Source: Arion vulgaris (taxonomy: Eukaryota > Mollusca > Gastropoda > Stylommatophora > Arionidae). Taken from it: a stretch of 64,000 nt of DNA. A program made the translations under genes and the position numbers. A model generated the notes under the pieces. That model saw only the letters and a list, made by a program, of their open reading frames with translations. It did not search any database and was not told where the DNA came from. The DNA lies in the NCBI GenBank assembly GCA_020796225.1, contig CM036762.1, positions 10,985,633 to 11,049,632 on the forward strand, read 5' to 3'. Below are positions 1 to 11,178 of this stretch, one piece after another; positions within the stretch are counted from its first letter, which is position 1; the number at the start of each line of letters is the position of its first letter.

Positions 1-1738
1 GCGTATTATCCTTCTAATGTGATATGTAAGCAGCCAAACATCAAGAACGGGATTACGTGCACAGCCTTCAGTACCTATTGGAGCTCAGGTGCTTATCCTT
101 CAGTGGTGTGTTTGGTTTAAACCAGCATTTACTGGGTTCGCTCTCCATTAGCCTTTTGCTATTCCCAGCCAAAATCCACAAGGCAGCAGGTTGCTATTTT
201 CCCTTAGGGCAGCGACCCTTAGATGACCTGCCATCCAGACTTATGAGAGCCATCTGCCCAGCGAAACCGGTCCTTTTGCAGAACACCTTGGTTTGCCATC
301 CAGTTTTGTGTACGGTTTGCTCCGCTAGACTTTGATTGTCCCCAATAAAACTACAAGGCAGCAGTAGTTCCCTGCGAGCGGAAATGCGCACTGGCTTCGC
401 CTCTACTGGGCTTTCCACTTTTTCCTACACATTCGGGTGGTCCTAACACCATCTCGCCTGCCGTGCCATCCTTGCATGCCGTACCATGCCCTGCTCGCCT
501 GCCCTTGGTGGGCACACTATGCATCGCCAGCGTGCGTGCTAACTATGCCCTGGTGCCTGGTCACATTTTCCGTGCCTTCCGTATCGTGCTAACATTTGCC
601 TGGGCCGTCCCCGCCTGTGATTCAACCTGAGAGTCAGATACAACAACAACCCCAGTAACCGGAGTCCTAGAGAACTACTGGAACCCAGCAATAATGACCT
701 CAACCTTCATCCTCATTGGAAGTAGTTGTGCTATGCTACACTCATTAGGCAAGAAACCCTGTCTGACTTCTACAGCGATGCACAGACCCATTGGTGTAAA
801 TAGCAACATTATGATCACTTGCATTATCTGCTATCAGTTGGTTAATTTTGAGTTCAGCCTTAATGTTGCACTAATTTCTAGTCCTTTTCAAGAAAAATAA
901 TAACTATAAGCAAGTTGGTCATGCTACAACTACGGCCACCTGGCTGATTGTTCTCTCAGCTCAGGCTGTCCATTACATGGCCCGCTTGATTCTTTTACCC
1001 GTAACATCATTAATATTCTTGAATATGTTTAACCACAACTGGATTTACACGAGCATGGTATCACATCTGATTGGTCATAGGGAGACCATCAGAGCTGACT
1101 GCTGCCAAGTAAAAGGAGTAAAAATCGAAGATGACATTAAAGGACAAGATAAAATAACCATGTGTACTGCCTGATAATTTATTTTCCCAGTGTCTAATAA
1201 GAGAAATATATCATTAATATTCATCATTATCTAGCTTGTCCTAGTTGAAACTTGTCCCAGTTGAAACTTGGCTCATGACAGCAGCTCTAGATGTCACCCT
1301 GTCCTGAAGGTGAGGTGTCAGATAGTCATACTCAACTCATCTATGAGATCTTGAACCAATTTTCTTCTTGGTCTCCTCATCTGCCTGGTATAATGACCCC
1401 AGAAAGATCTCCAGAGAATTATGTCATTTACGCGTGTTTGGTGCTGTGGCCCAAGGAAAGCAAGAAAAGTAGCATGGCGACCATCAAGGCAACTGAAGTA
1501 GGGCCTAGGAAGCTACCTAGTAAATAAAAAGCATCGCTGAAATCGGATATGCTGACGCAAACTTGTTGGCACATAATTGGCACAACATACTATCGCTCTT
1601 AGGCTCAGATCACATACAAATCACAGAGTGGTTAATAAGTGGTAGAAATAGAGCGTTTGAAGATGTCATTTTATACGCTCAAACTATTTCATTTTCCTAA
1701 TTTTATTTTCTTTATCAACCACTTCTTTTCAATTTTAA
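1..1738. other. Unrecognised left flank of copy 1
   Basis: I recognise no gene or named element here. The first 600 bases are C/T-rich with imperfectly repeated words such as CTCGCCTGCC and ATGCCCTG. The rest is mixed sequence with only short open frames. The whole stretch recurs in the same order, with many small deletions, at about 44,825-47,100, so it is part of the threefold repeated locus. It may be a decayed LINE untranslated region, but I cannot show that. Confidence 0.4.
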
Positions 1739-2085
1739 ACTGTGCACAATGGACATTTGTTCTATTTTCTGTCCATGGTATTCTGAGTACTCTTCTGTAG
1801 CACTTGTATGTAAAGGCATTAATCACAATTTTTCAACTGTTTTATCAATAATCCATGCTTCACAACCATATGTTGCTATGGGAAAAATATACACTGTTCA
1901 AAATCAAAGTTCTGCTTCTATAATTCCCTTCAATAGGTTTTGTAGTTCTTTAATTTCTGCAGAGTAATATTCATTCTTCATTTGAAAAATGTTGTTTATA
2001 ACAATTGCGTCGCCTGTTTGCAATGAACCAAAATATTCAAAACTATAAAATCTGTCCAATTTATGTTCATTGATGCATATATCAG
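1739..2085 (-). pseudogene. RTE/CR1-like LINE reverse transcriptase, C-terminal fragment
   Basis: Read on the minus strand, three short frames carry the C-terminal (thumb) region of a non-LTR reverse transcriptase. One has PIATYGCEAW, matching the usual family pattern YGCE(A/S)W. A later one has CYRRVLRIPWTENRTN, matching the RR(M/V)LRI.WT..RTN pattern. Frameshifts separate the pieces, so it is dead. Neither the catalytic YADD box nor the endonuclease is present. The fragment lies just outside the 18.6 kb hAT block and has a counterpart in copy 3 at about 47,100-47,430. The clade is tentative. Confidence 0.7.
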
Positions 2086-3251
2086 TTGTTATGTCTATTT
2101 GAAAGGGTTTAAAGGTGAAGGATTGACTTCATTGCACATATGGATTTCCCCATATGACTTCGATCATGTCTGCACAAATCTACCAAAAGTGTTGCACAAA
2201 GCATTAACTCCATAGCTACAGCAGTAATCATAGGGATCTCATTGAAAAAATTTATCTTGTAACTTGGTCTTGATTTGAACAAACAATCTTCAGAAAGAAC
2301 AGGCCAACGTCTTAAACATTTTACCATTAGAGACCCCCAAATCTGTTTTATCACTTGTAAAGATTGTTTATTTTGTTCAATTGAGAAGCTAGTTGTTCTT
2401 CAGTTTCTATAAATTTCATTATCAATTTCTCAATATCATGTGAGATGGACAAAAGCACTGTCATCAGCATATCTTCATTCAAGAAAATTTTGTGTGCTAC
2501 AAACGTCAACATTTCACAGGATTACATTTATATTCTTTTTGGCGCGTCAGCCAATGGATAGATCTGACATTCACAACCCACTCATATAGTGGGGATGCAA
2601 AGATGTCTTTCATCTAAACCAGCGTTTCCCAAAGTGGGCGGTACCGCCCCCCCCTGTGGGCGCTGAAGAGTTCTAAGGGGGCGGTAGTGGGCTCAGGGGC
2701 ATTTGGGGGCGTTCAGGCGATCTAGGGGTTGGTGGCTCTTTACGGGGATTGATTTCCGGTCGCCAACATGTCAGGTGTGAAAATTCCTAACGGATAAACT
2801 GTGCGCGATTTCTTGTGATTGCGGTGTGATTTACGCGGTTTCTGGCTACTATAAGCGGATGAAACGTGTTGATTAGTGTCCGTGTATGTATGGTCAGAGC
2901 AAACGCCTGGCCGTACATTGTGGCCCTGAGCGTGCCGGCGCCGAATCGGAGAATAGCGTGACCTGTTATCGATAGGTAGCGCACCGCGTGGCGATGGGCT
3001 AAGAGCGAGTCCAACCTGCTGCCTTGTAGGTTAATAAATTAAGGCTAAAGGTGGGCAGCCTGACAGAAACGCCACAGAAGACGGGCGCACAATGTGCAGC
3101 GCAATTCGTTTTACGACGACATCGACTGGTATACGAAAAAGAGTAGTGGTCAACCGGAGTCTCGACAGACGGCAGGAGTGATCGATCCACGCCGCCGAGC
3201 CAGTTAGCAGGGACAAACACTAGTGAAGCAAATCATAGAACATTCAACATT

Positions 3252-6200
3252 ATGCAGTGGAATGCAGGAGTACTAAAGAAGAAGGTCCCATTAACAAAAT
3301 ATCTACAACAGGAGCAGATAGACATAGCATGCATACAAGAGACGCACCTAAACTCTAGCCACCGATTTTCCATTAGAGGATATCAGACCTTCCGACTAGA
3401 CAGGGAAGGACGCAAAGGTGGAGTCCTGATCCTCGCCCGAAATGAGATTGCATGTCAAGAAATAACAGTATGTGCTAGTAGACAGTCAGAAATTGTAGGG
3501 ATAGACACAACAACCCCAATTGGGAGCACCCGGATCTATAACATCTACTGTCCTCCAAACAAAGACTTAGTACTGGAGAACATGAACATAATACCAACAA
3601 ACTGCATAGTAGTAGGAGACTTTAATAGTCCTCCAAGGGTGGGTGAGATACAAATAACAGAGCTGATGAGGTGGAGGACTGGGAGATAGACAGAACCCTC
3701 ACTTAATCAACAATGCTGAGGATAAACATAGTTACTACTCCAGAACCTGGAAACCACCTCAGACCGGGCCCTTTTGCACATGTGACATCCACCACGAAAT
3801 TGACAGAATGGTCTGTACCAACTCAGGAAGTGATCCATCGGTAAGCCACTGAGTATCCTCGAGGTGCAGACTAATTGCTTTCCCGGGACGGACGAATTAG
3901 AACAACTAAAAGTAGAACTACGAAAGCAAGGACTTTTGCGAAATAGAAAACACAAGCAAACATTAAACTTAAAGCCACTCGGCAAGATAAACAAACTAAA
4001 CGAAAATCAGAAACAGCTGGATAGAAAACACAAAGCCTTAACCTAGAAGAGATGGAAATAAGTTGTGGAAACTAGCCGGGGCACAAAAACCAAGAAAAAA
4101 TACACACAATCACCATCAAACAGAATGATGAACAGCTAAGGGAAACAAGCTGCCAATTCCTCCTTAGGGGAGCACTTTAAAAAGTAAATCATATGATGTT
4201 CCTGAAGAAAGGAGGAACCATAAAGAAGAACTAATGCTCACGACCTCATTCAAGGTCCCCAGGGGGCACATGACAACTAATTCCAATACATGAATAAAAA
4301 GCTTCGCTCTCTAAAGAAAGAAAATCACCAGGCAAATGATGGATAACTAACGAAATGATAATGAAATGGGACGACAACGAAAAGAAGTTTTGAAATATTT
4401 AACTGTGCTGGAAAGTGGCGTTATACCCAAAGAATGGAAGGAAGCTATATTGATACCGATAAAAAAGACGGGGAAGGATCCCACAGACCCTAGCAGTTAT
4501 AGACCAATTAGCCTACTGAGCTGCGTAGGAAAATTGCTGAGCGCATGATCAACACCAACTAATGTGGCATCTGGAAGAAAGGGCTTCTCCCCCAACCATC
4601 AGGCTTCCAAAAACACAGATCTACAGAAGATCAAGTGACATACATCGCCCAGGAGATAGAGGATGCTTTTCAGAGGGAAAACAAACGCTAGCAGTATGGG
4701 AGATCTGGAAAAGGTTTTTGATAAAGTGGGGAAGGCTCCAAAAAGAAGTTGCGCAGAAACCTAGTAGCAGGACGAATGTACAAATGGAAAATTACAGTAT
4801 CTGAAAAAGAACTGTAAAGTGCAAGAGTTCACCAGCAGGAAACAACACTAGAACAAGGAGTTCCTCAGGGGGAGTACTGTCGAACACTGTTCCTCATATA
4901 CATCAATGACATAACCGAGAACATACCCAGAAGGATCCCCCCGCCCTGATCGGATGACCTGGCCCTGTGGACATCAGAGAAGCGCATTCCCGCTGCAACA
5001 AGCAGAATACAACAGGCCCTCACTCCCTAGACCATGGTCCAATACATGGCTGATCAAAGCCAATGAAAAAAACGACAAAACGATTTTCCCCTATCAACAA
5101 AGCCCCAAAGTCCAAAGCTCCTACTAAATAACCATATATTTCTCCCAGAGAAAACCCCACATACCTTGGAATCATTCCGACCAGCGCATGACATGGCATG
5201 CTCAGATTAAAAAAACAAACCCACAAAATCCGGGAGGGAATCATGAAAACTAGCTGGCACAGATAACAGTGTTTTAAAAAAGCTTTATAGGGGATATGTT
5301 CGCCCGACACTGGACTATGGAATCTCTGCATGGGCAACTGTAGCCCAACCCCAATTTAATAAAATCAACGTGTTCAGAACAAGCTATGAAATTATTACGG
5401 GGGGAATGAGATCTACTCCAATACAGGAATGGAAAGACCACCGGCCTAAAACCCAATGGAGGATATAAGAGACAGCAGAGCACAAAATGAAACATCAAGA
5501 TATTCAAATGAAAACAAACCTTCTCCAAAATATCTCAGGACAAATTGGTCCCCAATCAAACATACAAAACAAAATTGTTGACCGTACCAGCAGTCCAGAA
5601 AATATTCAACTAAAAAACTACACTCTTGAAAAGTCAAAAGTTTTACATACCTGGGAGTATGATGTCATCTACGGGGGCCAGAAATTCCACACAGAATCGC
5701 ATTGGCATCAAGTGCTTTTAACAAATTGTCAAATATATGGAAGTCCAATTCACTCAGCAAGCAATTAAAATTAAAGATCTTTAACTCTTGTGTGATTCCA
5801 GTATTAACTTATGGATGCGAGAGTTGAAAGCAACAAAGCTCTAGAAAGAATTAGATAACTTTGAGAATAAAAGTTCAAAAGACTGAAGATCACCAATGTA
5901 CCACAGAATGAATGGGCTAGGAAGGGCAGACTAAAACGAACCAACTTTGCAGCGACAACCAAGATGATGAGCAAACAACCATCATGTGCTGAAGTTACCC
6001 CAAACCACTAAAATACACCAACACAAGACAGATATGGAAAGATAAAAATTCCCAGAGCTGAATGAGAACATCACAGGGATAGTAGGAAACCCAAAAAATA
6101 AGTGAAAAAAAAGAAACTCCTGGCCACCGGTACCAAAGGAACACTTTCCTAACAACAGGTGGACCCATGATACACAGATGGGTCTGCGCAAATGCAAACT

Positions 6201-6760
6201 GAAAATGGAGGAGGAGGAGCCTCATAGTGCTCCCGTGACATGAAACTCATGAAGCTAAAATTAGCGACAGGAAGGTTCTCCAGCAATTACAGAGGCAGAG
6301 GCCCTAAAAGCGGGAGAAGCCATAGTGTTAGAGGGAAAATGTAAATGAAAACCGTTTTCTTACTGATGCCCTGTCGGGAATTACTGTAAAAATGGAAAAC
6401 GATAACAACTTGAAGGAACTGCAAGCATCACTACACCCAAATATGTCTTTAGAGTGGTATCAGTGGATACCATCTCACTGCGGAATACCTGGCAATGAGA
6501 CTGCAGACATATTGGCAAAAGCAGGAAGCAGGCTCCACAGACAGACACCAGTATGACATATGAGGAAGGGAAAGTACGGATACAAATGGCCTACAAGAAC
6601 AAATGGCTGAGAGATCACCCAGGCATGAAAGGACGATGCCTACCACCAACTAAGTAGAAGGGAAAAGTTGTCATTTTTCGTCTACGAAAAGGGCACAATA
6701 GACTGAGTACCATCTGTTTAATCAAGTATAAATAGGTCCATCTGACATATGTACATTGGG
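3252..6760 (+). pseudogene. LINE ORF2: endonuclease, reverse transcriptase, RNase H (broken)
   Basis: The frame opens with MQWNAG at 3,252. That start resembles other endonucleases of this family, including the copy near 57,880. The first 145 residues show APE-type endonuclease motifs: IACIQETH, with the catalytic Glu, and VVGDFNS. Reverse transcriptase traces follow at 4,366-4,548 (RPISLLSC) and about 4,850-4,915 (QG...FLIYINDI). RNase H begins near 6,170 with YTDGSAQ, and WIPSHCGIPGNETAD lies at about 6,464-6,508. The frames are joined only by several frameshifts, and stop codons occur inside domains. A piece of a different LINE interrupts it at about 5,530-5,990. Confidence 0.85.
5530..5990 (+). 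pseudogene. RTE/CR1-like LINE fragment nested in the Nimb LINE
   Basis: Between the reverse transcriptase and RNase H parts of the surrounding LINE, two adjacent frames carry the end of an RTE/CR1-type reverse transcriptase. They read VKSFTYLG, SMMSSTG, SAFNKLSNIWKSNSLSKQLK and VIPVLTYGCES in order. These fit the (F)KYLGS...YG(C/S)ES pattern of that group, not the Nimb type. A nested 5'-truncated insertion is the simplest reading. I did not find clear flanking duplications, so the boundaries are approximate. Confidence 0.55.
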
Positions 6761-6952
6761 ACCAACAAGATGACAGAGACACACATACTCAAGAATGTCC
6801 AACACATGAACAGAGAGAAAATACATGAATCCCCATATCAGTCCAAGACAAGCTATACGAGATGTACATGGACTCTGGTTGACTACATACTTTAAAAGAA
6901 CAATCGTGTCTGAAACGTTGGAAGAAGTAGAAGAAGAAGGTGGCTCTTTACG

Positions 6953-7716
6953 ATTGAATAATCATTTAAACCTTTAATTCTGCATTTTTAAATTTATCTT
7001 ATGCCCTTTTTGCACGATCCTTTTTCCAGCACCAGAAAAATGTATATACAGTAATCGCAAACCAGCTAAATATAATCACATCAACGATACTGTCTGTCTT
7101 TGATCAAATTACAGTAGCAATGTGTTGCATGATACTAAAATAACAAGCTGTATAAACATGTTACTACATTTATTCACGCACGAAGATAATGAATACAGGT
7201 TACTGTTCACTTAAATAGTTACTACGATGTGCGAAAATCTACAAATATGGTCTGGTCAGAGCGGATCAGATCAGATCGGAAGGATACCGAGGAGGCGCTG
7301 TGATACGTAATAAATTGGCGTTCAAGGACAAAAAACATATGTATGGTATCAATACCCGCAAAAAGAATAAAAAATTAAAACTAATAGAAAAAAAAGTTTG
7401 GTCGTAGACCTTTAGGTATTCATTTTTTCTCCCCAGCAACCTCCCGCAAATGTCGCGGACTTGCTCATTCTAGGGAAAGGGGTGGTTTGTGTCCGCGCAA
7501 ACAATTCCGCAGGTAAGAATTCTAGGAAGGGGTGGTTGAGGGATGGTTGGTCAGTTAATTTTGCTTCCAACAATTTCGCGGAACGGTGTGTATTGGTCAT
7601 TAATTGGGCCGGTGTGTTATAGTTTTTTTTTTTCGGTGCCTGGTTCTGTTAACAGTTCGCCACGTTGTGTTGTGTGATCATTCCAATCATGAATTTCTTT
7701 AACCCCAGCATTAGTA
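6953..7716. other. Non-coding stretch between Nimb LINE and Merlin transposase
   Basis: The first part continues the hAT sequence interrupted by the LINE. The remainder is probably the 5' part of the Merlin element. Around 7,430-7,600 an imperfect duplication is visible: the words CATTCTAGGGAAAGGGGTGG and AATTCTAGGAAGGGGTGG stand about 60 bp apart, each near a CCGC-rich word. No open frame with recognisable motifs was seen. Confidence 0.35.
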
Positions 7717-7784
7717 CATGATAAGCAGAGCAGCGTTTGCTTCACAGCAGCAAGGCATTCTACACTCGGTGAGATACTGTTCCA

Positions 7785-8475
7785 ACCATCATGTTATGGT
7801 GTTATCACTGGGGGATAAACAGGACCGATGGAGGTGCTTTCAATCACAATGTCGCCGGGACATCCCCATTCGCAAAGGCACATGGCTTGAGAACTCGCGA
7901 CTGCCTTAACGACAGGTTATTCTGTTTGTATACAGCTGGTCAAAGAAGTTATCAAGCATCGAGTATTGCGACTCAGAGCTGGGTATGTAAACAGACAGCA
8001 ACCATTGACTGTCTAATTACCTCCGGGAAGGGGTGTCCCCAAAACTTCTCCAAAAACCAATGGTGATCGGAGGACCAAATACCATTGTGGAAATAGACGA
8101 AAGCCTTTTCACTAGACGCAAAGTCATTGGTAGGGTTTTCCCCACCACAGTGGGTATTTGGAGGTATCTGTCGGGAGACAAGCGAATGTTTCTTGTTCAG
8201 TGTTCCAGATAGAACAGCCGCAACACTTATGCCAATCATAACAGCACACATTAGGCCTGGCACAACCATAATATCAGACCAATGGTCCGCGTATTCTGGG
8301 ATCGGCACCAATAAAAATTATACACATTTGACGGAAAACCCACTCCGCCAATTTTGTTGACCCGGTAACAGGTGCTCACGCAACACGTAGAGGGGATGTG
8401 CGAACAGCGAAAGAAAGAAAAGAGCAAATGGGACGCAAGGCATCCCCTAGATTCTATTGTGGAGTTCATGGGGTC
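7785..8475 (+). pseudogene. Merlin (IS1016/ISXO2-like) DDE transposase remnant
   Basis: Three plus-strand frames carry consecutive pieces of a Merlin-type transposase. The N-terminal part has RWRCFQSQCRRDIPIRKGTW, which fits the family pattern W.C....C...SIRKGTWFE. The first catalytic aspartate lies in GGPNTIVEIDES (8,069-8,104). The next frame (8,127-8,360) has QWVFGGI and then ISDQWSAY, containing the second aspartate, followed by YTHLTEN. A C-terminal THVE-like piece (TQHVEGM) near 8,380 may hold the third acidic residue. At least two frameshifts break it. I did not identify terminal repeats or an 8-9 bp TSD with confidence. Confidence 0.75.
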
Positions 8476-8629
8476 AGCGCATTGAATCTAGTGGTCTTGA
8501 CATCTTCAACCCCATTTTGAGACATCTGTTATTTCGCCTCCAACAATCGGCAACTCATTAAAGGCCCTTTTCAGGGCCAAAATATTCAAATACTTTCTTC
8601 CCCTTTTAAAACCCAGGCGGAGACAAACT

Positions 8630-9060
8630 TTTCCAGATGTTCCTCTCTCCTGCCATCCCTTCCACTTCTTTCCATGGTTTACCTATCCATTCATATCAAT
8701 CTCCAACTCTCTTCCAGGTATGTCTAGGCCTTCCTTTCTCCTCTTCTGGCGGGTTCCAAAACATTGAAATTTCTTGGGCCGGTATCCAGCGTCTCTTCCT
8801 TAGCTCTTTCTCCATTGGTATCTGCTTAGTTCTTTCTCTGAGTTCCTCGTTTGAATCTTATTTTACTATCTCAGTCCATCTATACCATGGTTTCTCCCTT
8901 CAAACATAAACTGTAAGTCCTCCACAATAACATTTTTGTAAACGTTCAATTTTTTAACAGTTTGTACGCCCTACCTTGTTTTACCCTTTCTCCCAAATAT
9001 CTGAGCATGTATCCTTCCATGTATCTTTTATCTGCTGCCAATGTTCCTCTACGCTCATAT
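8630..9060 (-). pseudogene. RTE/CR1-like LINE C-terminal fragment
   Basis: Read on the minus strand this is a decayed version of the C-terminal tail seen more clearly at 14,372-14,726. Word order on the plus strand is shared: a motif like CTCTTTCTCCATTGGTATCTG and a later word GAGTTCCTC..TTTGAATC. That tail normally follows the reverse transcriptase in this LINE type. Only a few hundred bases survive. It lies next to the Merlin remnant, and no duplication was identified. Confidence 0.5.
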
Positions 9061-9887
9061 CGCCTACTAGCTATTCAAACGTACAAGTAATACAATAATT
9101 CCATTTTAATACACAAAATGGAATGCTTATCTGCTCTGGAGGAAGTAAAATGGAAGAACTGGAGCGGGTGATAGTGGCGAGTTAAAAAAAATTTCAGTTG
9201 CGTTTACACTGCCATCTGGAAACGCCCCTCTAGATTATTTGTATGCAGCCCCAGTCCAGGTCTCTCGGGGTCGGGAAAATGCAGAATTAAAAAATTGTCA
9301 AATGCCGATACGCGTCCGAAAGGCTGAGAATGTTCTACTGGAATAAACTCTGGGGCCCGAAAAGAAAGGGCCCGAAGAGTAATGAGTTTGACAGGTCGTC
9401 CTTTCTCAAACATTCGAAGTCACACTTTCACGATCTATGAGTAGAATGCATGTGCACGATGTTTATGTGTCTTGGTTGGGAGTATGTTCCTAATCCGGAA
9501 CGACCTCATAAGTCAGAAGGAGTCTGATTTAATGTAGCAACTTTAGAGTTTTAAAGACAAATCAATTTTCAAAGAAAATTACATTCAATGTGTAGAAGGT
9601 ATGAGCAGCCCCTCAACCCAGGTGAGCCAGCAGGCCAGACAGGTAGTTTAGATAGATAGGTTGGTAGATATGAAATTAGTTGACTGTAGTGTTTGCGCAC
9701 CAAATCTGTATCTGCTCATTATAAGCAGAATGGCAACACTAAACGAGACATTTACGTAGTGAAACAAGTTGACGTAGAATTGTGTAGGGACTGCGAAAAC
9801 AACGTTAGTGACGAAGGGGAGACCAACATAAACACTACAACTAGACAGACGTGTTTTTGTCCAGTCATGAAATAAAGCTATATGAAG
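9061..9887. other. Unassigned sequence with a scrap of ZMYM-type hAT
   Basis: Most of this stretch is not recognisable. At about 9,525-9,590 the words TGATTTAATGT, CAAATCAATTT and AAATTACATTCAATG appear in the same order as in the 3' part of the ZMYM-type hAT at 25,545-25,615. This suggests that the hAT remnant at 10,285-11,146 originally reached this far and was later interrupted. A 60-codon frame at 9,693-9,875 has no recognisable motif. Confidence 0.4.
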
Positions 9888-9899
9888 TCTGCCTGACTC

Positions 9900-10140
9900 T
9901 TCTCCTTCTTCTTTCGTTCGTTCTTTACACAATTTTAATCGCCTTGTGATATGTTTGATCTTTTCCAAGAACGGATACGTTGCACATTGGTTTGGTAGGC
10001 CTCAAACGCATAGATTTCACACGCTTAGGACACATGCATCCGATTTCAGCCAAACCTCCTTAGTCGCCTCTTACGACATGCATGGCAGGTAATAGTGGTT
10101 ATATTCTTTACACCCAAAATTTGGGCCCCGGGAACTCGGC
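9900..10140 (-). mobile_element. SINE copy with 12-bp TSD
   Basis: A SINE in minus orientation sits between perfect 12-bp duplications GTCTGCCTGACT (9,888-9,899 and 10,141-10,152). In its sense direction the family starts with a tRNA-like word (consensus GCCGAGTGGTTACNGGG). The conserved core includes GTAAGAGGCGACTAAGGAGG, and the end is AACGAACGCAAAGAAGAAG repeats. The duplications fix both ends exactly and prove retrotransposition. No open frame is expected. Confidence 0.88.
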
Positions 10141-10284
10141 GTCTGCCTGACTGAGTTGGTATTTTTTTAACATCATTGTTGACCACCAATTAACATCATC
10201 ATTACAAAACTACAGCGGAGATTAATTGCCATCATGTAAACAATAGAGTAAACCCTGAATAAACGTTCCACCCTACTACAAATG

Positions 10285-11146
10285 TTCATTAAGGTGGGGT
10301 TATTTAGACGATATTGTCGACTATTTTTAAAGTTGGGAAACACTAGTCTAATGAATTTTTCATTATAAGTTTATAAAATTGCACTTCAACGAACTGCACA
10401 AGTTCGTCGCAGGCTTTTCTTCCAAATCCTCTTTATAAGAGCTGACAATATTTGGAGTTCTTTTTAAGATCTCTTCTGCTGTAAGAGATTTTAACTGTCG
10501 AAGTATTCCAAATACACCCTTCACTCTATGGTACTATTCCATGCGTTTAGCTAAGGTACCTTTTTGCGTTATCAATTATGACAATAAACACCTGACTTTC
10601 AAATTTTTGAGAGCCGTGAAATTGTCGTATTTAGTATTACGCTTGCGTCGTCTTGAAGTTTGTTGCTGATATTCTTGAAGTCAGTCAGGATTTCGGCTTT
10701 GGGCCAATATTTGAAAATGTAGGCCATATTGTTTACGTGCCCTTTTGAAGATGTTGCTACATTGAAATATGAAAGGGGCTTTCTCCTCTTTGGCTCAAAT
10801 TTGCTAAATTTGGAGGACTTCTGTACATTCGACTTCAGTTTGTCTTGTGGAAAATGTGGCTAAATCATGAAGAGTTGCTGATCTTAATGGTAATTTTGGT
10901 AATGATGATGCTTCTATAGCACTGCCTTCATCTACTACACAGTGAGACGCGATTTCTGTATTTTCTGCTTCGATTTCTTTGCATTCAGCACCATCACACA
11001 CGACATCTAAAAATTCAGACAGCTTGCGTGTTTTTTATATAACATCTTGGTTATTTTTTCTTTTCATCTCTGTCACATAGGCGTGGGCCCCCAAAACGCG
11101 GGGCCCGTAGCATTTGCTACTTCTGCAAATAGCTAATCCGGCGCTG
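10285..11146 (-). mobile_element. ZMYM-type hAT remnant (5' terminal repeat intact)
   Basis: The 5' terminal repeat CAGCGCCGGATTAG is present in reverse complement and ends at 11,146. Just inside it lies the GC-rich subterminal region seen in other family copies. A minus-strand frame at 10,804-11,001 encodes CDGAECKEIEAENTEIASHC, the same N-terminal region as the copy at 58,729-59,094. The segment around 10,380-10,560 matches parts of that copy too. The middle catalytic region is absent, and the far end is not a clean terminal repeat. It splits a SINE whose last 30 bases follow directly. Confidence 0.75.
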
Positions 11147-11178
11147 CGAAGAGTGATTAAAATTGATCATAAAGAACG
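11147..11178 (+). repeat. SINE 3' tail cut off by hAT insertion
   Basis: The words AAGAGTGATTAAAATTG and AAGAACGAACGCAAAGAAG match the last part of the SINE family, with the GAA repeat tail. The left part of this SINE is missing because the hAT terminal repeat abuts it at 11,146. This dates the SINE as older than that hAT. Confidence 0.75.

Larger units (their letters stand above)
2745..6938 (+). mobile_element. Nimb/Jockey-like LINE, nearly full length, with 14-bp TSD
   Basis: A 4.2 kb non-LTR retrotransposon interrupts the hAT end sequence. A perfect 14-bp duplication GGTGGCTCTTTACG flanks it (2,731-2,744 and 6,939-6,952). The 3' end is a GAA-rich tail (6,921-6,938). Domain order is endonuclease, reverse transcriptase, RNase H and a cysteine-containing C-terminus, as in RNase-H-bearing LINEs of the I/Nimb/Jockey group. 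About 500 bp of 5' sequence (2,745-3,251) precedes the endonuclease frame. Many stops and frameshifts make it inactive. The long TSD and the tail indicate ordinary target-primed reverse transcription. Confidence 0.88.

Noticed and set aside
10325..10350. Apparent hAT right terminal repeat (GTTGGGAAACACTAG)
   Set aside because: The same words occur in order inside the ZMYM-type hAT (reverse complement near 59,610-59,635, GTGTTTCCCAAATG), so this is internal sequence of that element and not an independent end.
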